The notes below the pieces were generated by a model. It was not told the DNA's origin. It did not search any database and worked only from the letters and a program-made list of their open reading frames with translations. Shown one piece after another: positions 7,872 through 16,092 of a stretch of 64,000 nucleotides of DNA. Each line of letters starts with the position of its first letter. Positions within the stretch are counted from its first letter, which is position 1. This DNA comes from UBA4416 sp040386075 (GTDB lineage Bacteria > Bacteroidota > Bacteroidia > B-17B0 > Aurantibacillaceae). The stretch is taken from positions 62,001 to 126,000 of the forward strand of contig JAZKGE010000034.1 of NCBI GenBank assembly GCA_040386075.1, read 5' to 3'. A program made the translations under genes and the position numbers.

Positions 7872-8025
7872 TAGCCTATTAAGCTAATGTTTTGATATTT
7901 TATAGCTTAATAAGCTACACATTGTAGTTATGTAGCCTATTAGGATAATTTAGGAACATAATAGTAAAGTTATCCTATTGAGCTACGGCGATCTGTGTCT
8001 TTTTTGATGTGTTGAAATACTTTTG
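7872..8025 (+). promoter_or_regulatory. Four-box palindromic operator and promoter upstream of the 8077 gene
   Basis: Four 15-bp boxes: TAGCCTATTAAGCTA (7872-7886), TAGCTTAATAAGCTA (7903-7917), TAGCCTATTAGGATA (7933-7947) and TATCCTATTGAGCTA (7971-7985). Box centres are 31, 30 and 38 bp apart. A -7 element TACTTTTG lies at 8018-8025, 40 bp past the last centre, and no good -33 TTG is present, which suggests an activator-dependent promoter. The mirror image of this layout occurs at 62043-62196. Confidence 0.8.
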
Positions 8026-8076
8026 ACTCAGGAAATAACAAATACATTTTTTTATAAATCTTAAAACAATAACATT

Positions 8077-8799
8077 ATGAAAAATCAACTCATCATCACA
8101 GCATTCGTTTTGTCGGCATTAACTTCAATGGCCCAAAACAAAAACAAAAAGATCGGTCTCGAAGGAGGCGCTTTTATTCAGCAATATAATGGCAACCTGG
8201 GTAACAGCTTTTTTAAATTCAACACCACTGCCTTTTGTGGCTTTAGCGCAAAGGCCGGATTTTATCTAACAAAGTCATTCGATGTAAATGTGGGCGGCAC
8301 CATAGGGCACTTTGGTTATTGCCAAACCGAAGAAGATAAAAAACGCGTAGTTCCTATCAATCAAAAATGTCCTGGTTGTCCGGGCGAAGGTGGTATGGGC
8401 GAATTAAGGGCCATGATGATCTCAGGTAATATAGATGTTAAGTATAAATTTGCCAACGGCATCTTTTTAAAGGAAACTTCTAAAATCGCTCCTTACATCT
8501 ATGTAGGAGCAGGTATCAATCGCTTATCGGATGTTATGCGCCGCAACTGTGTAAATGTTGGTAATCACTTTTCGGTAAATGCAGGAGCAGGTGTAAAATA
8601 TAATTTCAACGAACGTTTTAATATTGGATACAATTTAGCGGTTGGGTGTTTTGTTACCAATAAGCATGTGTATTCATCTAATGGCATTAAAGGTATTGCT
8701 ACCGAAACAGCTGAAGCTACAACCGGCGAAGAAATGAAAATGGCCAACAAAAGAGATCTTTACATGCAGAATGCCGTAACGTTTGGGATTAATTTTTAG
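8077..8799 (+). CDS. Outer-membrane beta-barrel protein
   Basis: A 240-residue protein with signal peptide MKNQLIITAFVLSALTSMAQ (cleavage after Ala-Gln is usual in this phylum). The rest has alternating beta strands with glycines: KKIGLEGGAFIQQYNGN, FDVNVGGTIGHFGY, YIYVGAGINRL, HFSVNAGAGVKYNFNERFNIGYNLAVGCFV. It ends in the aromatic strand NAVTFGINF, as in small OmpX/OmpW-like barrels. A cysteine cluster QKCPGCPGEGG (about residues 90-100) is unusual for a barrel and probably lies in an exposed loop. Expression should depend on the four-box operator upstream, which is shared with the 62-kb envelope operon. The ligand is unknown. Confidence 0.75.
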   Translation: MKNQLIITAFVLSALTSMAQNKNKKIGLEGGAFIQQYNGNLGNSFFKFNTTAFCGFSAKAGFYLTKSFDVNVGGTIGHFGYCQTEEDKKRVVPINQKCPGCPGEGGMGELRAMMISGNIDVKYKFANGIFLKETSKIAPYIYVGAGINRLSDVMRRNCVNVGNHFSVNAGAGVKYNFNERFNIGYNLAVGCFVTNKHVYSSNGIKGIATETAEATTGEEMKMANKRDLYMQNAVTFGINF

Positions 8800-9247
8800 T
8801 TATCCCCCTCTGGAGGGGGCAGGGGGAGGAGATACTATTTTTTTTAGTACTTACTTTCTTTGCCTGCCATGCAAAGAAAGTAACAAAGAAAAATCACCGC
8901 TTCTTAAATTTACCTTGAAAATCTGTCGCTACTTTCCCGCCCGATTCTGGAAACTCGACCGCAAGGGCTTCAGAAAGCCCAGAATCGTCGCGCAAAAATC
9001 CCTGCTGAAAGTAGTTCCGATTTTAGCAATGATTATTTATTATTATTTTATTGGATTGCAGAATACGCCTTACGGCTATTTCTGCGTTAAATTTAAGAGG
9101 CGGATTCTGACAACGAGCCTCGCACCGAATAGCCAAAAGCAGCTCTGTCTATCGCAGGCAGGCGCAAATTACAAACGTATGAGGGGCGGATGCTTTGTGT
9201 ACACCCTCACCCTTAATCCCTCTCCCAGGGGAGAGGGAGATAGAACA
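8800..9247. repeat. Second dispersed repeat family, long copy
   Basis: The unit begins ttatccccctctggaggg right after the 8077 gene's stop and ends gagagggagatagaacaa. Shared internal landmarks with 11239-11544 are gccaaaagcagc, a ctatcgcaggcagg-like stretch and acgtatgaggggcggatgct. This copy has about 140 bp of extra central sequence. An open frame across 8783-9262 has no protein-like features and is part of the repeat. The stretch up to 9306 holds no other gene. Confidence 0.8.
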
Positions 9248-9306
9248 AACCACTATCGCTAACACAATTTTTAAAATTCAATTAATAACCTAACAATTTT
9301 AATACA

Positions 9307-9633
9307 ATGAAAAACATTATGATCATATTATTTACCCTGATAGCGTTTTCTTCTTGTGTGAAGAAAGTAAATTCTGAAGGTACCGTCTATTCAAAATCAG
9401 GAAAACCGGTGCCCTATGCAGTAGTTACCTTATTGCTTTATACTTCGGGCACGGATACGCCTTTAGATAGCCGATACCGAACTACTGCCGGTGCAGACGG
9501 ACATTTTAGATTTTCTGAAATGATCGCAAAGAACCGCTCATTCGGTTTGGATGTTGTTGAGGGAAAAGAATGGTTTCATAAAGAGCATTTGAGCAGAGAA
9601 GACTTAAAGCATTACAATATACATTTGAATTAA
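9307..9633 (+). CDS. Small lipoprotein with carboxypeptidase-regulatory-like fold
   Basis: A 108-residue protein: MKNIMIILFTLIAFSSC is a lipoprotein signal with the lipobox cysteine at 17. The rest (EGTVYSKSGKPVPYAVVTLLL, then TTAGADGHFRFSEMIAKNRSFGLDVV) fits a single carboxypeptidase-regulatory-like/CNA-B-type beta sandwich, a domain often found on Bacteroidota surface proteins. There is no catalytic residue to expect. It stands alone between two repeat regions and no clear promoter was seen, so its expression context is unknown. Confidence 0.65.
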   Translation: MKNIMIILFTLIAFSSCVKKVNSEGTVYSKSGKPVPYAVVTLLLYTSGTDTPLDSRYRTTAGADGHFRFSEMIAKNRSFGLDVVEGKEWFHKEHLSREDLKHYNIHLN

Positions 9634-9875
9634 CCGCAACATTATAAAAACCAAAAAGCCACTTTGTAAAAAGCAGCTTTTCGATTTATTAAAGTGGACT
9701 GGCTCTCCCGTATCCCATCGTTCGCTTAAGCTATGATGTCGGGTGGTGGTGATACAAAGGTAGAGCATAAGTTTACTGCAATGTTACATAATTATTAGGT
9801 TAGCGTTTTTTAACAGCTTTACTTTTCAACTAGTTGTTTAAGGTTGTTAACCGTTTTTGGTAATGGTTAATTAAA

Positions 9876-11171
9876 CTATTTCGTTCTCACTGCCCGTTCA
9901 ACTCTTCTATCCTGGTAATAAGCTACTAATTCATTATAAGAACCATCGGCACTTTTAATGAATTCTATTTTAAAGTAGTCATTGCCTTTCATGATGTTGC
10001 TGGTCATGGCGCTTAATTTAAATTTTGGTTTGCCAACGCGCTGGTAATAAAATTCTCCGTTCTCTAACGTAAAGGTACGTTCGCCATAAATGCCACAAAA
10101 TTTTTGAAGGGTTTCGGTATCAATGGTTACAGGATTGTTGTATGCTTTTAAAAGATCATGCTGCCACCTCAGTTCAAATAGGTTCAACGAATCGACGGTT
10201 GTTTTTAAAAGTGTTTCAAATATTTTTTCCTCGGCAACTTCCAACGCTTTTTCCGATGCAACGTTTATATCGGGTATGGCGCCTGTGTGTTCCCAATCCG
10301 TTTTTGTAACGGCATTAATGGAACGGGCGTAAGGTACATATACAATCACTCCATGTCCTGCGGTGCGTTCCATAGTGCCATGTGCTGCACCGGCAGTTGC
10401 TTGTCCTATTAAGATAGCACGTTTTAAATGTTTGAGGTCATAACAAAATTCTTCGGCGGCGGATGCAGTTCCTTTACCTGCTAAAATATAAACAGGTTTA
10501 TTGATGAAACGTTTTTCGGTAGAGTCGGGCCATGCATAATATTCTATCGTTCGGTTAAGAGGGCGGCTATACCAATCCATGAGATGAGTTTCTTTTTCAA
10601 ATAAGTAACCGCAAATATATTGTACCATCTCTGGAGAACCACCGCCGTTATTTCTCAGATCAAAAATGATAGCGTTGGCGTTGGCTAAGAACGTTAAGGC
10701 AGAACGTATCGCTTCTTTGGCTTCTTTTGTTGGCTCAACAAAGTTTCCTAATTCTAGTAAACCAATATTGCCATTTAATATTTTAATGGAACGTACTCCG
10801 GCGTTGGCATTTCTGTAATTACCGCTGGCAATTGGAGTAGGTGCTAATTCACCATGATTTAATAATTGTTTTTCCATCACCGGATTATAAGTGATCTGAA
10901 AATGCCCGTCGTTAACAACCGTTTTAATATCTGCATTCATAACATCGGTTAACGAAACAATACTGTTTGCAGATTTATATTTACCGTCTGCTAACTGTTT
11001 TAAAATATGATTGCTCATTAATACCGCCGTATCAGGATAAACATAATTATTTAACAATATCTTAGAAACACTGTTGACTATTTCGTTCTTCGTTTTATTG
11101 TCTAATGGTTTTTGGGAAAGGGTTGTGAGGGAGTGTAGAAGAAATAGGGGAAGGAATAGGATGAGTTTCAT
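9876..11171 (-). CDS. S41-family serine peptidase (C-terminal processing type)
   Basis: A 431-residue exported protein (signal peptide MKLILFLPLFLLHSLTTLSQ). Residues about 25-110 match the helical N-terminal domain of S41 peptidases of the retinol-binding-protein-like type (NEIVNSVSKILLNNYVYPD, VVNDGHFQITY). The catalytic core follows: IIFDLRNNGGGSPEMVQYICGYLF, VYILAGKGTASAAEEFCYDL with the nucleophile Ser in TASAAE, and LIGQATAGAAHG. The C-terminal tail is a beta-rich stretch of unknown role. No PDZ domain is evident, unlike CtpA/Prc. It would act in the periplasm or at the surface. It stands alone behind its own promoter. Confidence 0.87.
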   Translation of the reverse strand: MKLILFLPLFLLHSLTTLSQKPLDNKTKNEIVNSVSKILLNNYVYPDTAVLMSNHILKQLADGKYKSANSIVSLTDVMNADIKTVVNDGHFQITYNPVMEKQLLNHGELAPTPIASGNYRNANAGVRSIKILNGNIGLLELGNFVEPTKEAKEAIRSALTFLANANAIIFDLRNNGGGSPEMVQYICGYLFEKETHLMDWYSRPLNRTIEYYAWPDSTEKRFINKPVYILAGKGTASAAEEFCYDLKHLKRAILIGQATAGAAHGTMERTAGHGVIVYVPYARSINAVTKTDWEHTGAIPDINVASEKALEVAEEKIFETLLKTTVDSLNLFELRWQHDLLKAYNNPVTIDTETLQKFCGIYGERTFTLENGEFYYQRVGKPKFKLSAMTSNIMKGNDYFKIEFIKSADGSYNELVAYYQDRRVERAVRTK

Positions 11172-11191
11172 AGGATTGATTTCGGTAATAG

Positions 11192-11221
11192 CAAAGCTAT
11201 AAGTTTTTTAAGAGTATGCAA
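11192..11221 (-). promoter_or_regulatory. Bacteroidota-type promoter of the S41 peptidase gene
   Basis: On the minus strand a TTG (11219-11221), a 19-bp spacer and TAGCTTTG (11192-11199) match the phylum's -33/-7 consensus. The ATG at 11171 follows about 20 bp later. Confidence 0.6.
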
Positions 11222-11238
11222 TTGCGAAGAAGGAGTTC

Positions 11239-11544
11239 TTATCCCCCTCTTGAGGGGGCAGGGGGAGGATACTTATTTCACATTAAATTTCGTTTTTTTA
11301 GAACTTTATTTTTTACTCTTCTTTTTCCTTGAAGAAAAAGAAGCAAAAATTCAAGGCAATTCGCCGACTCCCATTTGCTCTGCCATGCCTTCCCCGAATG
11401 GTAGTCCACACCGAATTGCCAAAAGCAGCCCTGCCTATCGCAAGCAGGCGCACTATTACTAACGTATGAGGGGCGGATGCTGGGTTTACGCCCTCACCCT
11501 TGGCTTCGGCTCCGCTCAGCCACCGGGGAGAGGGAGATAGAACA
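11239..11544. repeat. Second dispersed repeat family, short copy
   Basis: Starts ttatccccctcttgaggg and ends gagagggagatagaacaa, like the copy at 8800-9247. It shares gccaaaagcagc and acgtatgaggggcggatgct with that copy. The central part differs, containing aaggcaattcgccgac and caccgaattgcc. Two small open frames in it are not genes. Confidence 0.8.
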
Positions 11545-11546
11545 AT

Positions 11547-11668
11547 CGTCATCGCGAACGGAGTGAAGCGATCTCATACATATTTTGTAAAGTTGGGTTT
11601 AATGCCGCTGTTGGTGTTGTCACCAACAGTATATTATCACTTTGCTTGTTGGTGATAACACCAACAAG
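11547..11668. repeat. Cluster of short dispersed palindromes
   Basis: A gcgaacg...gtgaagcg unit lies at 11547-11575. Two hairpins with the same core follow: ctgttggtg/caccaacag at 11608-11629 and cttgttggtg/caccaacaag at 11645-11668. The rest of the gap to 11969 is AT-rich. It has one small hairpin (gaattcccttcgggaatt, about 11811-11828) and no recognisable gene. Confidence 0.65.
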
Positions 11669-11969
11669 GGCGAAAGAATGTTAAAAAAACTATCCGAATG
11701 TTAATTTCATTTTTTGAAAATGCCATAATTTATCATGAGATTTGCAATGCGTTCTTTATAAACTCACAGTCTATGCCATATTATCAAATGATAATAAGCG
11801 AATCGAATGACGAATTCCCTTCGGGAATTGGATAATAACTTCTCTGGATTTTATTGGTCTTCGATTCATTTGAAATATTGCTGATGTTGTAAAATAAATA
11901 TATCTACTTGTATTTTGTGTTCCAGAGAGCAAAATAGAGTGGGTTGTTATTTATTATTAGCAACAAGCA

Positions 11970-12218
11970 ATGAAAACTATTACTGAATTTTTATTTGAAC
12001 AACTTAAAAGCAATGCGGAACACTATATTCCGTTATTTATTATTTCCATTATCTGTCTCAGACAATACTTTATTATTAAAAGAACTAGTCATAACGAAAA
12101 GGTTATTAAAAGACTTTTTAATGACAATATTGTAGTAAAATCGATTGATGAAAAAGGAAAAATAGAATTGGATAATACTTCTAATAGAAGAGTAACTAAA
12201 AGAAAATTAACTAAATAG
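11970..12218 (+). CDS. Small single-pass membrane protein, unknown function
   Basis: An 82-residue product with a polar N-terminus (MKTITEFLFEQLKSNAEHY), one hydrophobic helix (IPLFIISIICLRQYFII, about 20-36) and a basic tail ending NRRVTKRKLTK. The positive tail next to the helix suggests it stays cytoplasmic. Codon use looks like the neighbours, but no family is recognised and no strong promoter was found. It converges on the coiled-coil membrane protein gene 38 bp downstream. It may be a real small gene or a chance frame. Confidence 0.45.
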   Translation: MKTITEFLFEQLKSNAEHYIPLFIISIICLRQYFIIKRTSHNEKVIKRLFNDNIVVKSIDEKGKIELDNTSNRRVTKRKLTK

Positions 12219-12256
12219 TCAAATTAATGTTTTACTAATTAATAAGTGTATGTTCT

Positions 12257-13519
12257 TTATTTAAACTTATCGAATAAGGAACCCGCACCAGGCATTGTAG
12301 GTGAAGAGTCGTCCTTTAAAAGGCCAGTGTCTGCTCTGCTAAATAAAGACTGCATAATTAGATGCCTATCTTCTTTATCAATACTTGAATCCTTAACCAT
12401 TGCTAAGTAAACATAAGTTAGTCTTTCACGTTCTTCAGCATCTCGTGAAAGGTGAAACGAGCTAAAAGATATTTTGACTAATACTTTAATGCCAAATGCT
12501 AAAAAAGAAATTAGTGTTATAAAAATTATACTCCATCTGACTGCGGTACTTCTGTCATCGGAGAAGAATGATTTCATCATGACATCTGGCGTCAACCATA
12601 AAAGTGTATACAATACTGTAACAGCAATAACGACTAAAGCAATTACCCAATTCAAAGAAGTTTTACCTTCTTTTTTTAATTCAATAGCTCTACTCTTCCA
12701 ATATTCGGCAGGTTTCTTTAATCTCAATAATTCTTCATAGGAAGTTTCTAGTGATTTAATTGCCGTACTTGAATTATTATCGAATTCATTAAAATTACTT
12801 GAGGTTTTATTAAACCAATCGTCATAAGCTTTTTCCTTTGTATTTTTTAAGTCATCAATTTTTTGCGTGAATTCAGTATACTTATCATTAATCATTTTTA
12901 TGTGTTCTGATAAGTCATTTTCCGCTTCGGAAAAATGCGTCTCTAACTCGTTTTCTAGTACTTTTAAAGAACCTCGTTCTGCGGCACCTCTTTTTACTAT
13001 TTTACTTGCATCTTTTAATGTGAACTCATACGCTAAAATAGCACCGATAAATGACTCTTTATTATTGTAATTTATATTGCTTGGTGATGTTATGAAGCTA
13101 AATGCTGAATTAAACGAGGATGGATATTCCTGATAAACCTTTAATAGAAATTCTACTTCTGGCGAATTAAATTTCAAAGGAAATAAGTTCATGCTCGATG
13201 CAATTACTGCATTTACATTACTGTTCCAGATATTTTGTAATTGGTTTATATCAGCATCTCTATGACTTATAATTAAACCATCCAAGTGATTTCGAATAAT
13301 TGTAAAATATCTTTTTGATTCAGACAACTCAGCGGGTAAATTTTCTCCTAGTTTCTCCCAACCCTCAATTTGTTTAAGAACAAATTCATATACAGAAGAT
13401 GCTCCTTTCAATGGTATTGAAGAGTTTATGTATGGAAAATTAAAAGTTGTATTGACATCATTGAGCCAAGTGGCATTTATTGATTCATTGCTAAGGCGTC
13501 TAAATTCTGTTAAAGTCAT
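12257..13519 (-). CDS. Coiled-coil membrane protein (DUF6161-like)
   Basis: A 420-residue protein with no signal peptide. Residues about 185-280 are strongly charged and heptad-like (coiled coil: ENELETHFSEAENDLSEHIKMINDKYTEF and following). Two transmembrane helices follow, LNWVIALVVIAVTVLYTLLWL (about 297-317) and WSIIFITLISFLAFGIKVLV (about 333-352). The conserved-looking segment SFSSFHLSRDAEERERLTYVYLAM comes next, and the C-terminus is a short cytoplasmic tail. This arrangement resembles proteins annotated DUF6161, which have no proven function; some occur near mobile or defence genes. Here it is alone, between two small accessory segments and groEL. Confidence 0.7.
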   Translation of the reverse strand: MTLTEFRRLSNESINATWLNDVNTTFNFPYINSSIPLKGASSVYEFVLKQIEGWEKLGENLPAELSESKRYFTIIRNHLDGLIISHRDADINQLQNIWNSNVNAVIASSMNLFPLKFNSPEVEFLLKVYQEYPSSFNSAFSFITSPSNINYNNKESFIGAILAYEFTLKDASKIVKRGAAERGSLKVLENELETHFSEAENDLSEHIKMINDKYTEFTQKIDDLKNTKEKAYDDWFNKTSSNFNEFDNNSSTAIKSLETSYEELLRLKKPAEYWKSRAIELKKEGKTSLNWVIALVVIAVTVLYTLLWLTPDVMMKSFFSDDRSTAVRWSIIFITLISFLAFGIKVLVKISFSSFHLSRDAEERERLTYVYLAMVKDSSIDKEDRHLIMQSLFSRADTGLLKDDSSPTMPGAGSLFDKFK

Positions 13520-13548
13520 AAAGTATTTTTTAATTTTCTTTCTTCCAA

Positions 13549-13582
13549 AAAAAACGCCCCGATATACTTCGGAGCGTTTTTT
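13549..13582 (-). terminator. Terminator downstream of groEL
   Basis: The stem aaaaaacgccccga pairs with ttcggagcgttttt around a short loop, with one bulge. It lies between the groEL stop and the start of the next minus-strand gene and has A/T tracts on both sides. Confidence 0.8.
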
Positions 13583-13626
13583 ATAAATTATATTTCGATG
13601 CCTGAGGCTCTCGAAGGCAGAAACGA

Positions 13627-15264
13627 TTACATCATTCCACCCATTCCGCCCATGCCTGGGTTACCCATTGGCATTGCAGGAGCATCTTCTTTTTTCTCTG
13701 CTAAAACGCAGTCGGTAGTCAATAACATAGCTGCTACTGATGCGGCGTTCTCTAATGCAATACGGCTTACTTTAGTAGGATCAATTACACCTGCTTTTAA
13801 TAAGTTCTCATATTTCTCGGTACGTGCATTAAAGCCGTAATCATCTTTTCCTTCTTTTACTTTTTGTACAACTATCGATCCTTCGATACCACAGTTAGCA
13901 CAAATTTGACGTAAAGGTTCTTCAATTGCGCGACGCACAATTTGAATTCCTGTGTTCTCGTCTTCGTTAATACCTTTTAATTTTTCTAAAGCTGCAATTG
14001 CACGAATGTAAGCAACACCACCGCCCGGTACAATACCTTCTTCAACTGCTGCACGAGTCGCTGCTAAAGCATCATCAACACGGTCTTTCTTTTCTTTCAT
14101 TTCAACCTCAGTAGCTGCACCAACATACAATACAGCAACACCACCAGCTAATTTAGCTAAACGCTCTTGCAATTTTTCTTTATCGTAATCAGATGTAGTT
14201 GATTCGATTTGCGCTTTAATTTGATTTACACGCGCTGTGATATCTGCTTTTTTACCTGCACCACCAACAATCGTTGTATTGTCTTTATCAACCGTTACTT
14301 TTTCTGCTTTTCCTAAGAAAGTTAAGTCAGCGTTCTCTAACAAGAAACCTCTGTCTTCAGCAATAAAGATACCGCCAGTTAAAATAGCTAGATCTTCTAA
14401 CATTGCTTTTCTTCTATCACCAAATCCTGGAGCTTTCACAGCACAGATTTTTAAGTTAGAACGTAAACGGTTTACAACTAATGTTTGTAAAGCTTCTCCG
14501 TCGATATCTTCAGCAATAATTAAAATTGGTTTACCTGTTTGTACTGCTTTTTCCAATACCGGTAATAATTCTTTCATCGAAGAAATTTTCTTCTCGTAAA
14601 TTAAAATTAACGGGCTTTCTAAAACTGCTTCCATTTTATCTACATCCGTAATGAAGTACGGAGAGATATAACCTCTGTCGAATTCCATACCTTCAACAAC
14701 CTCAACAGTTGTATCAGTGCCTTTAGCTTCTTCAACCGTAATAACACCTTCTTTTTTTACTTTAGCCATAGCTTCAGCAATTAATTTACCGATAGTGCTA
14801 TCGTTGTTTGCAGAGATCGTTGCAACTTGTTCAATTTTTTTATTGTCGTTGCCAACCATTTGAGATTGTTTTTTCAAATTCTCAACAACTGCTTCAACAG
14901 CTTTATCAATACCACGTTTCAAATCCATTGGATTTGCACCAGCAGCAACATTTTTTAAACCACCTGTTACGATAGCCTGAGCTAATACAGTTGCAGTTGT
15001 TGTTCCATCACCTGCTGCATCAGCTGTTTTAGAAGCAACTTCTTTTAATAGCTGCGCACCCATGTTTTCAACCGGGTTTGATAATTCAATTTCTTTTGCA
15101 ACGGTTACACCATCTTTTGTGATTTGTGGTGAACCAAATTTTTTGTCGATAATGACATTACGTCCTTTAGGACCTAAAGTTACTTTTACTGCATTTGCTA
15201 ATGCGTCAACACCACGTTTTAAGGCGTCGCGGGCTTCGATGTTAAATGATATGTCTTTTGCCAT
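13627..15264 (-). CDS. groL: Chaperonin GroEL (Hsp60)
   Basis: A 545-residue chaperonin of normal length. All hallmarks are present: KFGSPQITKDGVTVAKEIEL, the ATP-binding DGTTTATVLAQAI, the EVVEGMEFDRGYISPYF region, and the C-terminal signature AAVEEGIVPGGGVAYIRA. The tail is the flexible repeat GNPGMGGMGGMM. It folds cytosolic proteins with the GroES cap encoded 112 bp upstream on the same strand. The gap between the two is AT-rich, with reiterated aattg/ttaatt motifs, and has no terminator, so they form one groSL operon. The next gene downstream is cut off by a terminator. Confidence 0.98.
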   Translation of the reverse strand: MAKDISFNIEARDALKRGVDALANAVKVTLGPKGRNVIIDKKFGSPQITKDGVTVAKEIELSNPVENMGAQLLKEVASKTADAAGDGTTTATVLAQAIVTGGLKNVAAGANPMDLKRGIDKAVEAVVENLKKQSQMVGNDNKKIEQVATISANNDSTIGKLIAEAMAKVKKEGVITVEEAKGTDTTVEVVEGMEFDRGYISPYFITDVDKMEAVLESPLILIYEKKISSMKELLPVLEKAVQTGKPILIIAEDIDGEALQTLVVNRLRSNLKICAVKAPGFGDRRKAMLEDLAILTGGIFIAEDRGFLLENADLTFLGKAEKVTVDKDNTTIVGGAGKKADITARVNQIKAQIESTTSDYDKEKLQERLAKLAGGVAVLYVGAATEVEMKEKKDRVDDALAATRAAVEEGIVPGGGVAYIRAIAALEKLKGINEDENTGIQIVRRAIEEPLRQICANCGIEGSIVVQKVKEGKDDYGFNARTEKYENLLKAGVIDPTKVSRIALENAASVAAMLLTTDCVLAEKKEDAPAMPMGNPGMGGMGGMM

Positions 15265-15376
15265 TTTGTTTAATTGTTTAATTAATGATTTGTTTAATTG
15301 ATGAGTTAATTATTGAATTGGAGATTTGTTGAATTAATGAGTTAATCAATAACTCTTTAACTCTCTATCTCATTAA

Positions 15377-15667
15377 CTATATAATTGCGTAGATGTCGCT
15401 TTCTTTCATGATCAGGTAATCTTTACCATCCACCTGAATTTCGGTTCCTGCATATTTACCATATAATACGGTGTCGCCTGCTTTAACAGTCATCGGTTCA
15501 TCTTTTTTACCTGTTCCTACAGCAATTACTTTACCTTTCATTGGTTTTTCTTTAGCTGTATCAGGGATAATTAATCCGCCTGCTGTTTTTGTTTCTGCCG
15601 GAGCCGCTTCCACCAATACTCTATCGGCTAAGGGCTTTACATTTACGTTTGTGCTTGTTTTTGCCAT
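15377..15667 (-). CDS. groS: Co-chaperonin GroES (Hsp10)
   Basis: A 96-residue co-chaperonin. Key features are VKPLADRVLVEAAPAE, the mobile-loop region AETKTAGGLIIPDTAKEKP that contacts GroEL, GKVIAVGTGKK and VLYGKYAGTEI, ending in the usual LIMKESDIYAII. It is first in the groSL operon. No CIRCE element (TTAGCACTC...GAGTGCTAA) and no TAnnTTTG promoter is visible upstream. Instead an 8-7-8 inverted repeat, ccaatggc...gccatttg, lies at 15723-15745 next to a TTGGCACA-like sequence. Heat-shock control in this lineage therefore probably uses another site. Confidence 0.97.
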   Translation of the reverse strand: MAKTSTNVNVKPLADRVLVEAAPAETKTAGGLIIPDTAKEKPMKGKVIAVGTGKKDEPMTVKAGDTVLYGKYAGTEIQVDGKDYLIMKESDIYAII

Positions 15668-15722
15668 AATTATGTGATTTTGTTAGTTTTTAATTTTCGG
15701 TATGCAATTGTCTAAAAATGTG

Positions 15723-15745
15723 CCAATGGCTAAAATTGCCATTTG
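15723..15745. promoter_or_regulatory. Inverted repeat upstream of groES, candidate operator
   Basis: CCAATGGC, a 7-bp spacer and GCCATTTG (one mismatch to perfect symmetry) lie 56 bp upstream of the groES ATG. The minus-strand sequence TTGGCACA overlaps it and could be a -33-type element. Its role is inferred only from position and symmetry. Confidence 0.4.
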
Positions 15746-15840
15746 AGGCGACAATATTACAACATTTTGCTCTTATCCCGACAAAATTGTCAGGTTGTGG
15801 CAGAGTTGAACTATTATCTTTTTGATGTTTAAAAAGGTTT

Positions 15841-16067
15841 GGGCGTGGCCCGAGGGGCCGGGCTGGCCCGCTTCAATCTTTTTGCGAAGAGGCAGCAAAA
15901 AGGATTTCAGCTCGCATCCCTCACGCGAGAGGCAATGCTTGTTTTAAACTGAAGCTTCGATATTTGAAACGCAAGCCCCGCGCGAGGGATGCAAACGGAA
16001 ATCCTTTTTTTGTGAAACAAAAAAAGATTGCAGTGACAGCCCGGTTTGGCTCCCGCCAAACGCGCCC
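15841..16067. repeat. Long modular inverted-repeat element, copy C
   Basis: About 227 bp from gggcgtggcccgagggg to cgcgccc. The left arm has GGCCCGAGGGGCC and CTTTTTGC/GCAAAAAG hairpins. The right arm, read in reverse, has GTTTGGC/GCCAAAC and CTTTTTTTG/CAAAAAAAG, like the left arm of copy A but with changed stem bases on both sides. It occupies about half of the 425-bp gap between groES and fabH; the rest has no gene. Confidence 0.9.
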
Positions 16068-16092
16068 TAATCCTAAAAAAGAAACAAAAAAA

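Noticed and set aside
8783..9262. A 159-codon plus-strand frame after the outer-membrane protein gene
   Set aside because: It starts inside the 8077 gene and runs through a dispersed repeat whose DNA also occurs at 11239-11544 with different frames.
9634..9875. Possible tRNA or structured RNA in the 240-bp gap
   Set aside because: There is no cloverleaf, T-loop or acceptor pairing; only the weak pairing ccacttt/aaagtgg was found.
15723..15800. Sigma-54 promoter for groES
   Set aside because: A TTGGCACA -24-like sequence is present, but the TTGC -12 element is not at the required distance, so the case is too weak.
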